In this document: positions 46,853 through 56,030 of the stretch, piece by piece
How positions within the stretch are numbered: the stretch's first letter is position 1
Layout: each line of letters starts with the position of its first letter
NCBI RefSeq assembly: GCF_038050405.1
Contig: NZ_CP150900.1
Coordinates: 3,286,001-3,350,000, forward strand
DNA: 64,000 nucleotides
DNA from: Paraburkholderia sp. IMGN_8
GTDB taxonomy: Bacteria > Pseudomonadota > Gammaproteobacteria > Burkholderiales > Burkholderiaceae
Direction of reading: 5' to 3'
Translations under genes and position numbers: made by a program
The notes under the pieces: generated by a model
The model's input: the letters and a program-made list of their open reading frames with translations, nothing else
Told to the model about the DNA's origin: nothing
Database searches by the model: none

Positions 46853-47581
46853 ATGGCGGGTCATTCGAAATGGGCCAACATCAAGCATAAGAAAGCAGCG
46901 GCCGACGCCAAGCGCGGCAAGGTCTGGACGCGGCTCATCAAGGAAATCCAGGTTGCGGCCCGCATGGGCGGGGGCGACATCGACTCGAATCCGCGTCTGC
47001 GGCTCGCCGTCGAAAAGGCGTACGACGCCAACATGCCGAAAGATAACGTCAACCGCGCGATCCAGCGTGGCGTGGGCGGCGTCGACGGCGCAAGCTATGA
47101 AGAAATCCGCTACGAAGGCTACGGCGTCGGCGGCGCGGCGGTGATCGTGGATACGATGACCGACAACCGCACGCGCACGGTGGCGGAAGTGCGTCACGCG
47201 TTCTCGAAGAACGGCGGCAACATGGGCACGGACGGCTCGGTGTCGTTCATGTTCGATCACGTCGGCCAGTTCCTGTTCGCGCCCGGCACGCCGGAAGACA
47301 GGCTGATGGAAGCCGCGCTCGAAGCCGGCGCTGAAGACGTCGTCACGAATGAAGACGGCAGTATCGAAGTGCTGTGCCCGCCGAACGATTTCCCGAAGGT
47401 GAAGACCGCGCTCGAAACCGCGGGCTTTAAGGCAGAACTCGCCGAGGTGACGATGAAACCTCAGACGGAAGTCGAATTCACCGGCGAGGACGCCGTGAAA
47501 ATGCAGAAGCTGCTCGACGCGCTGGAGAATCTGGACGACGTGCAGGAAGTCTATACAAACGCCGCGATCGCCGACGAATGA
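46853..47581 (+). CDS. yebC: YebC/PmpR family protein (transcription/translation factor)
   Basis: This 242-residue protein starts [21 protein letters not shown] at 46853, the invariant family start; an upstream ATG 45 bases earlier is rejected. [16 protein letters not shown] and [12 protein letters not shown] are conserved. YebC proteins have been described as DNA-binding regulators. Recent work also links them to ribosomal stalling relief at proline motifs. It heads the yebC-purD-hemF-nadD block. Confidence 0.95.
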   Translation: MAGHSKWANIKHKKAAADAKRGKVWTRLIKEIQVAARMGGGDIDSNPRLRLAVEKAYDANMPKDNVNRAIQRGVGGVDGASYEEIRYEGYGVGGAAVIVDTMTDNRTRTVAEVRHAFSKNGGNMGTDGSVSFMFDHVGQFLFAPGTPEDRLMEAALEAGAEDVVTNEDGSIEVLCPPNDFPKVKTALETAGFKAELAEVTMKPQTEVEFTGEDAVKMQKLLDALENLDDVQEVYTNAAIADE

Positions 47582-47811
47582 GCGTGCCCCGGCAGCGCGC
47601 GGGTTCGCATCGAACCGCGCCACGCCGCCGGCCGGCCCTCGCGTTGCTGCTGAGCGGGCGCTTGTTTGTGCCCTTCCGCACCGCTTCCACCCGGGTTCGC
47701 TATCGGCCCTGCGCCGCCACCTGGCTGCAGGCCTATTGCGAACCTCGCTGTTATTCCACGGCTGAGCGCATTGCGTCAGCCGTTTATGGTTTTTAAGTCT
47801 CGGGGATTCAC

Positions 47812-49110
47812 ATGAAGTTACTCGTCGTCGGTTCCGGCGGTCGCGAACATGCGCTCGCATGGAAGCTCGCGCAATCGCCGCGGGTCCAAATCGTCTACGT
47901 TGCTCCCGGCAACGGCGGCACCGCCCAGGACGAGCGTCTGCGCAATATCGACATCACCGAGCCGGCCGCGCTCGCCGATTTTGTCGAGAAAGAACAGATC
48001 GCCTTCACGCTGGTCGGGCCGGAAGGGCCGCTCGCCGCGGGTATCGTCAACCTGTTCCGCTCGCGCGGCCTGAAGATTTTCGGACCGAGCAAGGAAGCCG
48101 CGCAACTCGAAAGCTCGAAGGATTTTGCCAAGGCGTTCATGAAGCGCCACGCGATCCCAACCGCCGAATACGAAACCTTCGCCGACGTCGCCGCCGCGCA
48201 CGCGTATCTCGACGCCAAGGGCGCGCCGATCGTCATCAAGGCCGACGGCCTTGCCGCCGGCAAGGGCGTGGTAGTCGCGCAAACGCTGGATGAAGCGCAC
48301 GCCGCGGTCGACATGATGCTGTCGGACAACAAGCTCGGCGACGCGGGCGCGCGCGTCGTGATCGAGGAATTCCTCGCCGGCGAAGAAGCGAGCTTCATCG
48401 TGATGGTGGACGGCAAGCATGTGCTGCCGCTCGCCTCGAGCCAGGACCACAAGCGCCTGCTCGATAGCGACCAGGGTCCGAACACCGGCGGCATGGGCGC
48501 TTATTCGCCCGCGCCGATCGTCACGCCCCAACTGCATGCGCGCGTGATGCGTGAAATCATCCTGCCGACTGTGCGTGGCATGGAGAAGGAAGGCATCCGC
48601 TTTACCGGTTTCCTGTATGCGGGCCTGATGATCGACGCACAAGGCAACCCGAAAACGCTCGAATTCAACTGCCGCATGGGCGACCCGGAAACGCAGCCGA
48701 TCATGGCGCGCCTGAAGGGCGACTTCTCGAAGGTGGTCGAGCAGGCGATCGCCGGCACGCTCGATACGATCGAACTGGAATGGGACCGCCGTACCGCGCT
48801 CGGCGTGGTGCTGGCCGCGTACAACTATCCGGACACGCCGCGCAAGGGCGACCGGATCAGCGATATCCCGGCCGAAACCGTCGATTCGGTCACGTTCCAC
48901 GCCGGCACCACGCTCGCCGACGGCAAGCTGACCACCTCGGGTGGCCGCGTCCTTTGCGTGGTCGGTCTGGCGGATTCGGTGCGTAGCGCGCAGTCGGTCA
49001 CGTACGAGACGATCAACCAGATCTCGTTCGACGGCATGCAGTATCGCCGCGACATCGGCTACCGCGCGTTGAACCGCAAGCACGACGCCAAGACCGAAGG
49101 CAAGCACTAA
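47812..49110 (+). CDS. purD: phosphoribosylamine--glycine ligase (GARS)
   Basis: This 432-residue ATP-grasp enzyme makes glycinamide ribonucleotide in purine synthesis. The start [19 protein letters not shown], the ATP-grasp segment [40 protein letters not shown] and the metal-binding [13 protein letters not shown] are all present. The gap from yebC is 230 bases. Confidence 0.98.
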   Translation: MKLLVVGSGGREHALAWKLAQSPRVQIVYVAPGNGGTAQDERLRNIDITEPAALADFVEKEQIAFTLVGPEGPLAAGIVNLFRSRGLKIFGPSKEAAQLESSKDFAKAFMKRHAIPTAEYETFADVAAAHAYLDAKGAPIVIKADGLAAGKGVVVAQTLDEAHAAVDMMLSDNKLGDAGARVVIEEFLAGEEASFIVMVDGKHVLPLASSQDHKRLLDSDQGPNTGGMGAYSPAPIVTPQLHARVMREIILPTVRGMEKEGIRFTGFLYAGLMIDAQGNPKTLEFNCRMGDPETQPIMARLKGDFSKVVEQAIAGTLDTIELEWDRRTALGVVLAAYNYPDTPRKGDRISDIPAETVDSVTFHAGTTLADGKLTTSGGRVLCVVGLADSVRSAQSVTYETINQISFDGMQYRRDIGYRALNRKHDAKTEGKH

Positions 49111-49316
49111 GCCACACCCCCGCTCGCCCGCGGGTGGCGCCATCGGCGCTACACTGCGGGTTTTCAGCGGCTGTTCCGGAGCCCGCCGCACCATGCGGGC
49201 GCCAATTCCCGAACAACCGTACCGCCGCGCATTCTCCGGACTACCCGAAGAACGCCGGCCGCCCTTCACAAAGAACTCGCGGCGCGACAAGCGTGCCGCC
49301 CTCAGCACCTGCATTC

Positions 49317-50240
49317 ATGACCGATTCGAGCTATGACGCACAGGCCGTGCGTAGCTGGCTGCAAGGCTTGCAAACGCATATCGCGGACACGCTCGGCGCG
49401 TTCGACGGTACGCCGTTCGCCACCGACGCGTGGCAACGCGCCCCCGGCGAAAAGCTGCGCGGCGGCGGCTGCACGAGAATCCTCGAAGGCGGCAAGTTCT
49501 TCGAGCGCGCCGGCATCGGTTTCTCGGATGTCGCCGGCGACGCCTTGCCCGGCTCGGCGAGCGCGGCGCGTCCGCAACTGGCGGGCCGTGGCTTCGAAGC
49601 GATGGGCGTGTCGCTCGTGCTGCACCCGCACAATCCGCACTGCCCGACCGTGCATATGAACGTGCGTCTGCTGATCGCGACCAAAGCGGGCGAAGAGCCG
49701 GTGTTCTGGTTCGGCGGCGGCATGGATCTGACGCCGTACTACGGTTATGAGGAAGACGCGCAGCATTTTCATCGTGTCTGCCGCGACGCGTTGCAGCCTT
49801 ATGGCGCGGACCTCTACCCGAGTTTCAAGCGCTGGTGCGACGAGTATTTCTTCCTCAAGCACCGCAACGAACCGCGCGGCATCGGCGGGATTTTCTTCGA
49901 CGATTTTTCGGCGCCGGGCTTCGATCAATCGTTCGCGATGCTGAAAAGCGTCGGCGACGCGTTCCTCAAAGCGTATATGCCGATCATCGAAAAGCGCCGC
50001 AACATTCCGTACGGCCAGGCCGAGCGCGATTTCCAGGCGTACCGGCGCGGCCGCTACGTCGAGTTCAATCTGGTCTTCGACCGTGGCACACTGTTTGGGC
50101 TGCAGAGCGGTGGACGCACCGAATCGATTCTGATGTCGATGCCGCCTGTGGTGAACTGGCGCTACAACTGGCAGCCCGAGCCGGGCACGCCGGAAGCACG
50201 TCTTTACAGCGATTTTCTCGTGCCGCGCGAGTGGGTGTGA
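49317..50240 (+). CDS. hemF: oxygen-dependent coproporphyrinogen III oxidase
   Basis: This 307-residue enzyme oxidatively decarboxylates coproporphyrinogen III to protoporphyrinogen IX in heme synthesis. Signatures are [46 protein letters not shown], and [37 protein letters not shown] 49317 ([14 protein letters not shown]) is chosen; a 61-codon upstream extension runs through the intergenic region and is rejected. The gene is 206 bases after purD. Confidence 0.97.
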   Translation: MTDSSYDAQAVRSWLQGLQTHIADTLGAFDGTPFATDAWQRAPGEKLRGGGCTRILEGGKFFERAGIGFSDVAGDALPGSASAARPQLAGRGFEAMGVSLVLHPHNPHCPTVHMNVRLLIATKAGEEPVFWFGGGMDLTPYYGYEEDAQHFHRVCRDALQPYGADLYPSFKRWCDEYFFLKHRNEPRGIGGIFFDDFSAPGFDQSFAMLKSVGDAFLKAYMPIIEKRRNIPYGQAERDFQAYRRGRYVEFNLVFDRGTLFGLQSGGRTESILMSMPPVVNWRYNWQPEPGTPEARLYSDFLVPREWV

Positions 50241-50290
50241 CGGGCTCGCGCCCGCACCGCACTTGAATCGTCACGACAAAGGATCTTCAC

Positions 50291-51007
50291 CTGAAGCCGA
50301 ACGCTCATCCTGCCACCCTGCCTCGCCGGATCGGCCTGCTCGGCGGCACTTTCGATCCGATCCACGACGGCCATCTCGCGCTCGCGCGGCGTTTCGCCGA
50401 CGTGCTGCAACTGACTGAACTGGTGCTGCTGCCGGCCGGCCAGCCGTGGCAGAAATCGGACGTGTCGGCGGCCGTTCACCGGCTCGCGATGACGCGCGCC
50501 GCGGCAAGCGCGTTGGTGCTGCCGGGCGTCACGGTGCGCGTCGCGACCGACGAAATCGATCGCGACGGCCCGACATATACGATCGACACGCTGCAGCGCT
50601 GGCGTGAACGCGAAGGTCAGGAAGCGTCGATTGCGCTCCTGATCGGCGCGGATCAACTGGTGCATCTCGACACATGGCACGACTGGCGGCGCCTGTTCGA
50701 CTTCGCGCACATCTGCGCAGCCACGCGTCCCGGTTTCGACCTCGCATCGATTCCGCCCGTGGTCGCCCGAGAAATCGACGCGCGCCGTGCCCGCGCCGAC
50801 GTTCTGCAAGCTACGCCCTGCGGCCACTTGCTGATCGATACGACGCTTGCGTTCAACGTCTCGGCCACCGACATTCGCGCGCATCTGCGCGAACAGGTGA
50901 CCCAACGGCTCGCCCACATGGGCGACGAACAGCAGGAACAGGCCGCGAGCCATGTCCCCACTGCGGTGTGGGACTATATTCTTCAACATCATCTGTACCA
51001 CCGGTAA
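50291..51007 (+). CDS. nadD: nicotinate-nucleotide adenylyltransferase, probable CTG start
   Basis: This enzyme adenylates nicotinate mononucleotide in NAD synthesis. The nucleotidyltransferase motif [20 protein letters not shown] and the C-terminal [11 protein letters not shown] are intact. The motif lies upstream of every in-frame ATG, GTG or TTG (the first such codon is GTG 50402, which would delete it). CTG 50291, preceded by AAAGGA at eight bases, gives [15 protein letters not shown]... and 238 residues, the normal size. A stop at 50264 limits other choices. The next gene begins four bases after its stop. Confidence 0.9.
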   Translation: MKPNAHPATLPRRIGLLGGTFDPIHDGHLALARRFADVLQLTELVLLPAGQPWQKSDVSAAVHRLAMTRAAASALVLPGVTVRVATDEIDRDGPTYTIDTLQRWREREGQEASIALLIGADQLVHLDTWHDWRRLFDFAHICAATRPGFDLASIPPVVAREIDARRARADVLQATPCGHLLIDTTLAFNVSATDIRAHLREQVTQRLAHMGDEQQEQAASHVPTAVWDYILQHHLYHR

Positions 51008-51011
51008 CCCT

Positions 51012-51464
51012 ATGGATATTCGCAAACTGCAACGCGTGATCGTCGACGCTCTCGAAGACGTGAAAGCGCAAGACATCAAGGTGTTCAACACCAGCCACCT
51101 GACCGCCCTGTTCGATCGCGTGATCGTCGCGAGCGGCACCTCGAACCGCCAGACCAAAGCGCTCGCCTCCAGCGTGCGCGAGAACGTCAAGGAAGCCGGC
51201 GGCGACATCGTCAGTACTGAGGGCGAGGACATCGGCGAATGGGTGCTGGTCGATTGCGGCGACGCGATCGTGCACATCCTGCAACCGGCGCTGCGCCAGT
51301 ACTACAACCTCGAAGAAATCTGGGGCGACAAGCCGGTGCGCCTCAAGCTGTCGGCGCCGAGCCCGTTCGGCGGCGCGCACGCAAGCGAACCGCTCGACGA
51401 AGAGGACGAAGACGAAGCACCGGCGGCGAAGCCCGCACGCAAGGCGCCGGCACGCCGCCGTTAA
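51012..51464 (+). CDS. rsfS: ribosomal silencing factor RsfS
   Basis: This 150-residue protein binds ribosomal protein L14 and blocks subunit joining in starvation. It has the Iojap/RsfS core: MDIRKLQRVIVDALEDVKAQDI, FDRVIVASGTSNRQTKALA, EGEDIGEWVLVDCGDAIVHIL. The C-terminal tail (about 115-150) is acidic then basic, longer than in E. coli. ATG 51012 follows nadD by four bases. Confidence 0.96.
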   Translation: MDIRKLQRVIVDALEDVKAQDIKVFNTSHLTALFDRVIVASGTSNRQTKALASSVRENVKEAGGDIVSTEGEDIGEWVLVDCGDAIVHILQPALRQYYNLEEIWGDKPVRLKLSAPSPFGGAHASEPLDEEDEDEAPAAKPARKAPARRR

Positions 51465-51509
51465 GCGCGCGGTGACTGGCACACTGCGTAGTCCGCGATT
51501 ACATCTGTG

Positions 51510-51980
51510 ATGAAACTGCACATCCTCGCCGTCGGCCACAAGATGCCGGACTGGATCGCTACCGGCTTCGACGAATACGCGAAGCGCATGCCGCCCGAGC
51601 TGCGCATCGAGCTGCGCGAGATCAAGCCCGAGCAGCGGTCGTCGGGGCGGCCTGCGGAAAGCGTCATGGCCGCCGAGCGGCAGAGGATCGAAGCCGCGTT
51701 GCCGAAGAACGCGCGCATCGTCGCGCTCGATGAACGCGGCAAAGATTGGACCACGATGCAGCTTGCCGGCGCCCTGCCCGGCTGGCAGCAGGACGGCCGC
51801 GACGTAGCGTTTCTGATCGGCGGCGCCGACGGGCTCGATCCCGATCTGAAGGCACGGGCCGATATGCTGCTGCGTGTATCGAGCCTGACGCTGCCGCACG
51901 CGATGGTCCGTGTGCTGCTCGCCGAACAGCTTTACCGCGCGTGGACCATCACGCAAAATCACCCCTATCACCGCGCGTGA
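51510..51980 (+). CDS. rlmH: 23S rRNA (pseudouridine1915-N3)-methyltransferase RlmH
   Basis: This 156-residue SPOUT methyltransferase modifies pseudouridine 1915 in helix 69. It shows the start [13 protein letters not shown], the SAM-knot [11 protein letters not shown] and the C-terminal [24 protein letters not shown] three bases upstream is a less likely start. It follows rsfS by 45 bases, the widely conserved pairing. Confidence 0.97.
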   Translation: MKLHILAVGHKMPDWIATGFDEYAKRMPPELRIELREIKPEQRSSGRPAESVMAAERQRIEAALPKNARIVALDERGKDWTTMQLAGALPGWQQDGRDVAFLIGGADGLDPDLKARADMLLRVSSLTLPHAMVRVLLAEQLYRAWTITQNHPYHRA

Positions 51981-52112
51981 GCGAACGAGGCTGCTGACAG
52001 ATCGCGCGTTTCCAGTCTCGTTGCCCGCTGCTGCGCTTGTCGGCGCGTTCATTGACGCGTGAATGGCGAGCGCATCGCGCGTTCATGCAATTCGCTTCAT
52101 CGAGACCTGTCC

Positions 52113-52742
52113 ATGCCAACGCCTGCCGCCACGCTGCACCCGCTCGTCTACCTCGCCTCTCAAAGTCCGCGCCGCCAGGAGTTGTTGCAACAACTCGGCG
52201 TGCGCTTCGAACTGCTGCTGCCGCGCCCCGATGAAGATGCTGAAGCGCTCGAAATCGAGCTGCCCGGCGAGCGCGCGCGCGACTACGTGCAGCGCGTCTG
52301 CATTGCCAAAGCACATGCCGCGCGCGCGCGCCTCGTGGCCGGCGAGCATACCGCGCAGCCGATCCTGGTTGCAGATACAACCGTCTCGATCGACGACGCG
52401 ATCCTCGGCAAGCCAATCGACGCCGACGACGCATTCGCGATGCTCACGCGCCTCGCCGGCCGCGATCACGAAGTACTGACCGCCGTTGCCGTGGTCGACG
52501 CAGAGGGCATGTTGCTACCCGCCGCGCTATCGGTGTCGAAGGTACGCTTTGCTGCACTGCACGCCGACGCGGTGCGCCGCTATGCCGCGAGCGGCGAGCC
52601 GCTCGGCAAGGCGGGCGCATATGGTGTGCAAGGACGCGCCGCCGAGTTTATCGAGCATATCGACGGGTCCTATTCAGGTATCATGGGTTTGCCGCTTTTT
52701 GAAACCGCTGCCCTCCTGCGTGCAGCGCGCATCGACTTCTAA
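52113..52742 (+). CDS. maf: Maf family nucleotide pyrophosphatase
   Basis: This 209-residue protein hydrolyses non-canonical or pyrimidine nucleoside triphosphates (house-cleaning). [17 protein letters not shown] is the Maf signature. The catalytic aspartate is in VADTTVSID, and [32 protein letters not shown] is conserved. ATG 52113 fits the family start. It is nine bases upstream of rng. Confidence 0.94.
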   Translation: MPTPAATLHPLVYLASQSPRRQELLQQLGVRFELLLPRPDEDAEALEIELPGERARDYVQRVCIAKAHAARARLVAGEHTAQPILVADTTVSIDDAILGKPIDADDAFAMLTRLAGRDHEVLTAVAVVDAEGMLLPAALSVSKVRFAALHADAVRRYAASGEPLGKAGAYGVQGRAAEFIEHIDGSYSGIMGLPLFETAALLRAARIDF

Positions 52743-52751
52743 AATAACATC

Positions 52752-54221
52752 ATGAATGAAGAAATCCTGATCAATGTCACGCCGCAGGAAACGCGCGTCG
52801 CGCTCGTCCAGCAAGGCGCCGTCCAGGAACTTCACGTCGAACGAACGCTGTCGCGCGGCCGCGTCGGCAATGTCTATCTCGGCAAGGTCGTCCGCGTGTT
52901 GCCGGGCATGCAATCCGCCTTCATCGACATCGGTCTGGAACGCGCCGCGTTTCTGCACGTAGCCGATATCTGGCATCCGCGCATTGCCGGTGAACCGCAG
53001 CATCAGACGCCGCATCAGCCGATCGAAAAGATCGTGTTCGAAGGCCAGACGCTGATGGTGCAGGTCGTGAAAGATCCGATCGGCACCAAGGGCGCGCGGC
53101 TGTCCACGCAAGTGAGCATCGCCGGGCGCACGCTGGTGTATCTGCCGCAGGAACCGCATATCGGCATTTCGCAGAAGATCGAGAGCGAAGCCGAACGCGA
53201 AGCGGTACGCGCGCGTTTGACGGCCGTGCTGCCCGCCGATGAGAAAGGCGGCTACATCGTGCGCACCATCGCCGAAGATGCCACCAGCGAAGAACTGGCC
53301 GGCGACGTCGCGTATCTGCGCAAGACGTGGGCGACGATTCTGTCGCAAGGCCAGCGCATGCCGCCTACCAGCCTCCTGTACCAGGACCTGAATCTCGCGC
53401 AACGCGTGCTGCGCGATTTCGTCAATGACGAAACCTCGCGCATTCAGGTCGACTCGCGCGAGACCTACCAGATGCTCGCCGACTTCGCAGCGGAGTTCAC
53501 GCCGGCGGTATCGTCGAAGCTGCATCACTACACCGGCGAGCGGCCGCTCTTCGATCTGTACAACATCGAGGCGGAGATCCAGCGCGCGTTGTCACGCCGC
53601 GTCGATCTGAAATCCGGCGGCTATCTGGTGATCGACCAGACCGAAGCGATGACCACCATCGACGTGAACACCGGCGGTTACGTCGGCGCGCGCAACTTCG
53701 ACGATACGATCTTCAAGACCAACCTCGAAGCCGCGCACACGATCGCGCGGCAATTGCGGCTGCGCAACCTGGGCGGCGTGATCATCATCGACTTCATCGA
53801 TATGGAAAACGTCGAGCATCGGGAGCAGGTGCTCGGCGAATTGAAGAAGGCGTTGTCGCGCGATCGCACACGCGTGACGGTGAATGGTTTCTCGCAGCTT
53901 GGGCTGGTGGAGATGACGCGCAAACGCACACGCGAATCGCTCGCGCACGTGTTGTGCGAGCCCTGCCCGGTTTGCCAAGGCAAGGGACAGGTCAAGACGC
54001 CGCGTACGGTGTGCTACGACGTGCTGCGCGAGATTCTGCGCGAATCGCGGCAGTTCAATCCAAGGGAGTTTCGCGTCGTGGCGTCGCAGCCGGTGATCGA
54101 TCTGTTTCTTGAAGAGGAGTCACAGCATCTGGCGATGCTGATCGATTTCATCGGCAAACCGGTGTCGTTGCAGGTGGAGTCGAATTTGAGCCAGGAGCAG
54201 TACGACATAGTTTTGATGTAA
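52752..54221 (+). CDS. rng: ribonuclease G
   Basis: This 489-residue endoribonuclease matures the 5' end of 16S rRNA and cuts mRNAs. It has an S1 domain (about 38-125, GNVYLGKVVRVLPGMQSAFIDIGLERAAFLH) and an RNase H-like core with the metal-binding IDVNTGGYVG and IIDFIDM. The Zn-link is CEPCPVCQGKG. No C-terminal degradosome scaffold is present, so it is RNase G rather than RNase E. It is coupled to maf. Confidence 0.97.
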   Translation: MNEEILINVTPQETRVALVQQGAVQELHVERTLSRGRVGNVYLGKVVRVLPGMQSAFIDIGLERAAFLHVADIWHPRIAGEPQHQTPHQPIEKIVFEGQTLMVQVVKDPIGTKGARLSTQVSIAGRTLVYLPQEPHIGISQKIESEAEREAVRARLTAVLPADEKGGYIVRTIAEDATSEELAGDVAYLRKTWATILSQGQRMPPTSLLYQDLNLAQRVLRDFVNDETSRIQVDSRETYQMLADFAAEFTPAVSSKLHHYTGERPLFDLYNIEAEIQRALSRRVDLKSGGYLVIDQTEAMTTIDVNTGGYVGARNFDDTIFKTNLEAAHTIARQLRLRNLGGVIIIDFIDMENVEHREQVLGELKKALSRDRTRVTVNGFSQLGLVEMTRKRTRESLAHVLCEPCPVCQGKGQVKTPRTVCYDVLREILRESRQFNPREFRVVASQPVIDLFLEEESQHLAMLIDFIGKPVSLQVESNLSQEQYDIVLM

Positions 54222-54440
54222 CTAGTGATACACGCGATGGATCGGCTCTCTCTCCCACTGTCACTTGAGTAAGATCGTCATTGTGGAGAAACGGCGCTGG
54301 CACAGTCGGCCGAGATTTGCGGCCGGCTATATCTTTTTGGATGCGCCGAATTGTACGGAAGCGCGCGTGAATCAATGCAAAAGCGGTGCGCATGCCGCAA
54401 TATCGGCATCGAGCCATTCGGCGAGTCCGGTTCGCGCCTG
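54222..54440. other. intergenic region after rng
   Basis: No supported gene. A weak hairpin GGCCG-AGATTTG-CGGCC (54308-54324) followed after a short gap by ATCTTTTT may terminate rng transcription. An 80-codon plus-strand ORF here (54265-54507) has no protein-like features and overlaps the better-supported small ORF on the other strand. Confidence 0.4.
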
Positions 54441-54578
54441 TCAGTCTCCTTCCTTGAACGCGAATGACGCGGCGATCAGAATGAGCCCACTCCATAGAAA
54501 CATCTGACCGAAGATTCCACTTGTTCCGAAACCGCCGCCGACCATCGCGGCGCTCAAGTAGTAAAAGAGTTCGCCCAT
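54441..54578 (-). CDS. 45-residue small membrane protein
   Basis: ATG 54578 is preceded by AGGGGA at six bases and by a TATAGT -10 element (54620-54625). The 45-residue product (MGELFYYLSAAMVGGGFG..., GLILIAASFAFKEGD) has one long hydrophobic stretch with glycine zipper-like spacing. Promoter, ribosome binding site and membrane-helix composition together support a real gene. No function is recognised. Confidence 0.6.
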   Translation of the reverse strand: MGELFYYLSAAMVGGGFGTSGIFGQMFLWSGLILIAASFAFKEGD

Positions 54579-54683
54579 CTTGATCCCCTAGAGGAACCCC
54601 CGGGCACGTTTTTCCAAACACTATACCGCGTTGCGTCCCGGCTGGCCGTCTTTCGCATCCCGTCATGCCTTGCTTTATGCGAC

Positions 54684-54705
54684 AAAAAAGCCGCCCGAAG
54701 GCGGC
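54684..54705 (-). terminator. intrinsic terminator of an unidentified minus-strand transcript
   Basis: GCCGCC-CGAA-GGCGGC (54690-54705) is followed on the minus strand by TTTTTTG. No convincing protein gene ends here. A short frame ending at 54707 (39-81 codons) lacks a good ribosome binding site. An sRNA from the 54710-54950 region is possible. Confidence 0.8.
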
Positions 54706-54974
54706 CTTAGGTTAGCCTGACTCCGCTACGACACGACGACACCTTTCCACGCACCGCCCGTATAAATCCGTAGCCGCATATGCGCCCATCTGTGCGCTCG
54801 ACATCCACGCGAGCCGGTTTGCTCATACGGATTGGCCTATCGCCAGCCCTTCGCGGTATGCGTCGCGGACAATTGGCGTCGTGGCAAATGGTTAAGATCG
54901 GTTTGAGTTTTCGCGGCAGAGCGTAGAAGTTCGTGCGAAGATGAAGCCTCACTTTTTACTCAACGGAGGGCGGC

Positions 54975-55199
54975 ATGGGAATTCTGGATGAAGTAGGTAA
55001 GATCGCGGGCGCGGTAGCAGCCGTTGAAGCAGCGGAAAAAGTCGATCCGGAAGCGGGTCTGCTGACGAAAGGCATCGCAGCTGTTGCCGGCTTTGAAGGC
55101 GCCGGCGCACTGGAGTCATTGGTCGAAAAGAAGGAAGGCGAGAAGGAAGACAACGCCGACAATACTCAGGCAACAGACAGCACGGATCCTCAGGCGTAA
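54975..55199 (+). CDS. small alanine-rich hypothetical protein
   Basis: This 74-residue protein starts at ATG 54975 behind a strong GGAGGG. The N-terminal half (MGILDEVGKIAGAVAAVEAAEK) is an amphipathic Ala/Val helix. The middle is Gly/Ala-rich and the C-terminal third is acidic and disordered (KKEGEKEDNADN). The strong ribosome binding site suggests good expression. No family is recognised. Confidence 0.65.
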   Translation: MGILDEVGKIAGAVAAVEAAEKVDPEAGLLTKGIAAVAGFEGAGALESLVEKKEGEKEDNADNTQATDSTDPQA

Positions 55200-55213
55200 T
55201 TTCACGCTGCAAC

Positions 55214-55239
55214 GGGTCGGTCTCAGACGAGGCTGACCC
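55214..55239 (+). terminator. hairpin after the small alanine-rich gene
   Basis: GGGTCGGTCTC-AGAC-GAGGCTGACCC, an 11-bp stem with two wobble pairs, begins 14 bases after the stop. It lacks a U-tract, so its efficiency as a terminator is uncertain. Confidence 0.5.
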
Positions 55240-55370
55240 GCCCTCCCTTGTCGCGTCGGCAGCGCGTTGATCTGGCAATCGCCATGTTCATGACTGCACG
55301 ACCTCGCCGGCATCCCGGTTCGCCGGCATCTTCACGCGAAGACAATCCGCTCCTCCCCCTAATTTCTTCG

Positions 55371-55424
55371 TTGACGTGGCAGCAAGATGCGCCTATAACC
55401 ATCCCATTAGATGGTATTGGGATG
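55371..55424 (+). promoter_or_regulatory. promoter and operator of the ribbon-helix-helix regulator gene
   Basis: TTGACG (55371-55376) and TATAAC (55394-55399), 17 bases apart, form a near-consensus promoter. Two overlapping inverted repeats lie at and just after the -10: ACCATC-N6-GATGGT (55398-55415) and CATCCCA-N11-TGGGATG (55400-55424). This placement is typical of an autorepressor operator. Confidence 0.65.
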
Positions 55425-55439
55425 TTGTGTGGAGTATAA

Positions 55440-55865
55440 ATGACCAAACTCAAACTGATCGACACCTCGCGTCCGAAAGGCGGCGAGACCGAAAAAATCA
55501 CCATCAACCTCGGCCCGGTCGACTTGGGCCAGATCGATTTACTGGTCGAAGAGGGTTTTTACTCGAACCGCACTGACCTGATTCGTACGGCGATCCGCAA
55601 CCAGCTCGCCGCGCACGCGCAGGTCGTCACGGAAACGGTGACCCGGCGCGCGATGGTGCTCGGCTTGCAGCACTTCTCGCGGCAGGACCTCGAAGCGGCA
55701 CAGGCCGCGAACGAACGACTGGACATTCATGTGCTCGGCCTCGCCAGCATCGCGGCCGATGTGCCGGCGGAACTCGCGGCGGCCACGATCGCATCAGTGG
55801 TGGTGCTCGGCGCTTTTCACGCGTCGCCCGCGGTCAAGGCTGCACTCGCCGGCCGCATTAGCTAG
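55440..55865 (+). CDS. CopG-like ribbon-helix-helix regulator with C-terminal domain
   Basis: The N-terminal part of this 141-residue protein has the ribbon-helix-helix pattern: a strand (EKITINLGPVDLGQIDLLV), then GFYSNRTDLIRTAIRNQLA. The C-terminal roughly 80 residues are Ala/Val-rich and may be a dimer or effector domain. The start follows a GGAG motif and a strong promoter with operator-like repeats, indicating autoregulation. The PHB-depolymerase-type gene lies 165 bases downstream on the same strand and may be its target. No toxin partner is seen. Confidence 0.75.
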   Translation: MTKLKLIDTSRPKGGETEKITINLGPVDLGQIDLLVEEGFYSNRTDLIRTAIRNQLAAHAQVVTETVTRRAMVLGLQHFSRQDLEAAQAANERLDIHVLGLASIAADVPAELAAATIASVVVLGAFHASPAVKAALAGRIS

Positions 55866-55892
55866 GCGCGCCTGACGTGGCTGATCGTCCGG

Positions 55893-55988
55893 CTCATCGC
55901 CTGACTCATCGCCTGACTCATTGCCAGACTCATTGCCAGACTCATTGCCAGACTCATTGCCAGACTCATTGCCAGACTCATTGCCAGA
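55893..55988. repeat. 12-bp tandem repeat, eight units
   Basis: Two units of CTCATCGCCTGA are followed by six units of CTCATTGCCAGA (96 bases, no interruptions). It occupies the gap between the regulator gene and the esterase gene. Frames across it are repeats without other support. Confidence 0.95.
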
Positions 55989-56030
55989 ATCAACCACGCA
56001 CAACGCAAGACAACGCAACGGACTACGCGC

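Noticed and set aside
54265..54507. 80-codon plus-strand ORF after rng
   Set aside because: No ribosome binding site or protein-like composition; it overlaps the better-supported small minus-strand gene.
54707..54952. 81-codon minus-strand ORF ending at the orphan terminator
   Set aside because: No ribosome binding site for the long or the 39-codon version and no recognisable features; an untranslated RNA is as likely.
55893..55988. CRISPR array
   Set aside because: Units are 12 bases and directly abutting with no spacers; no cas genes are present.
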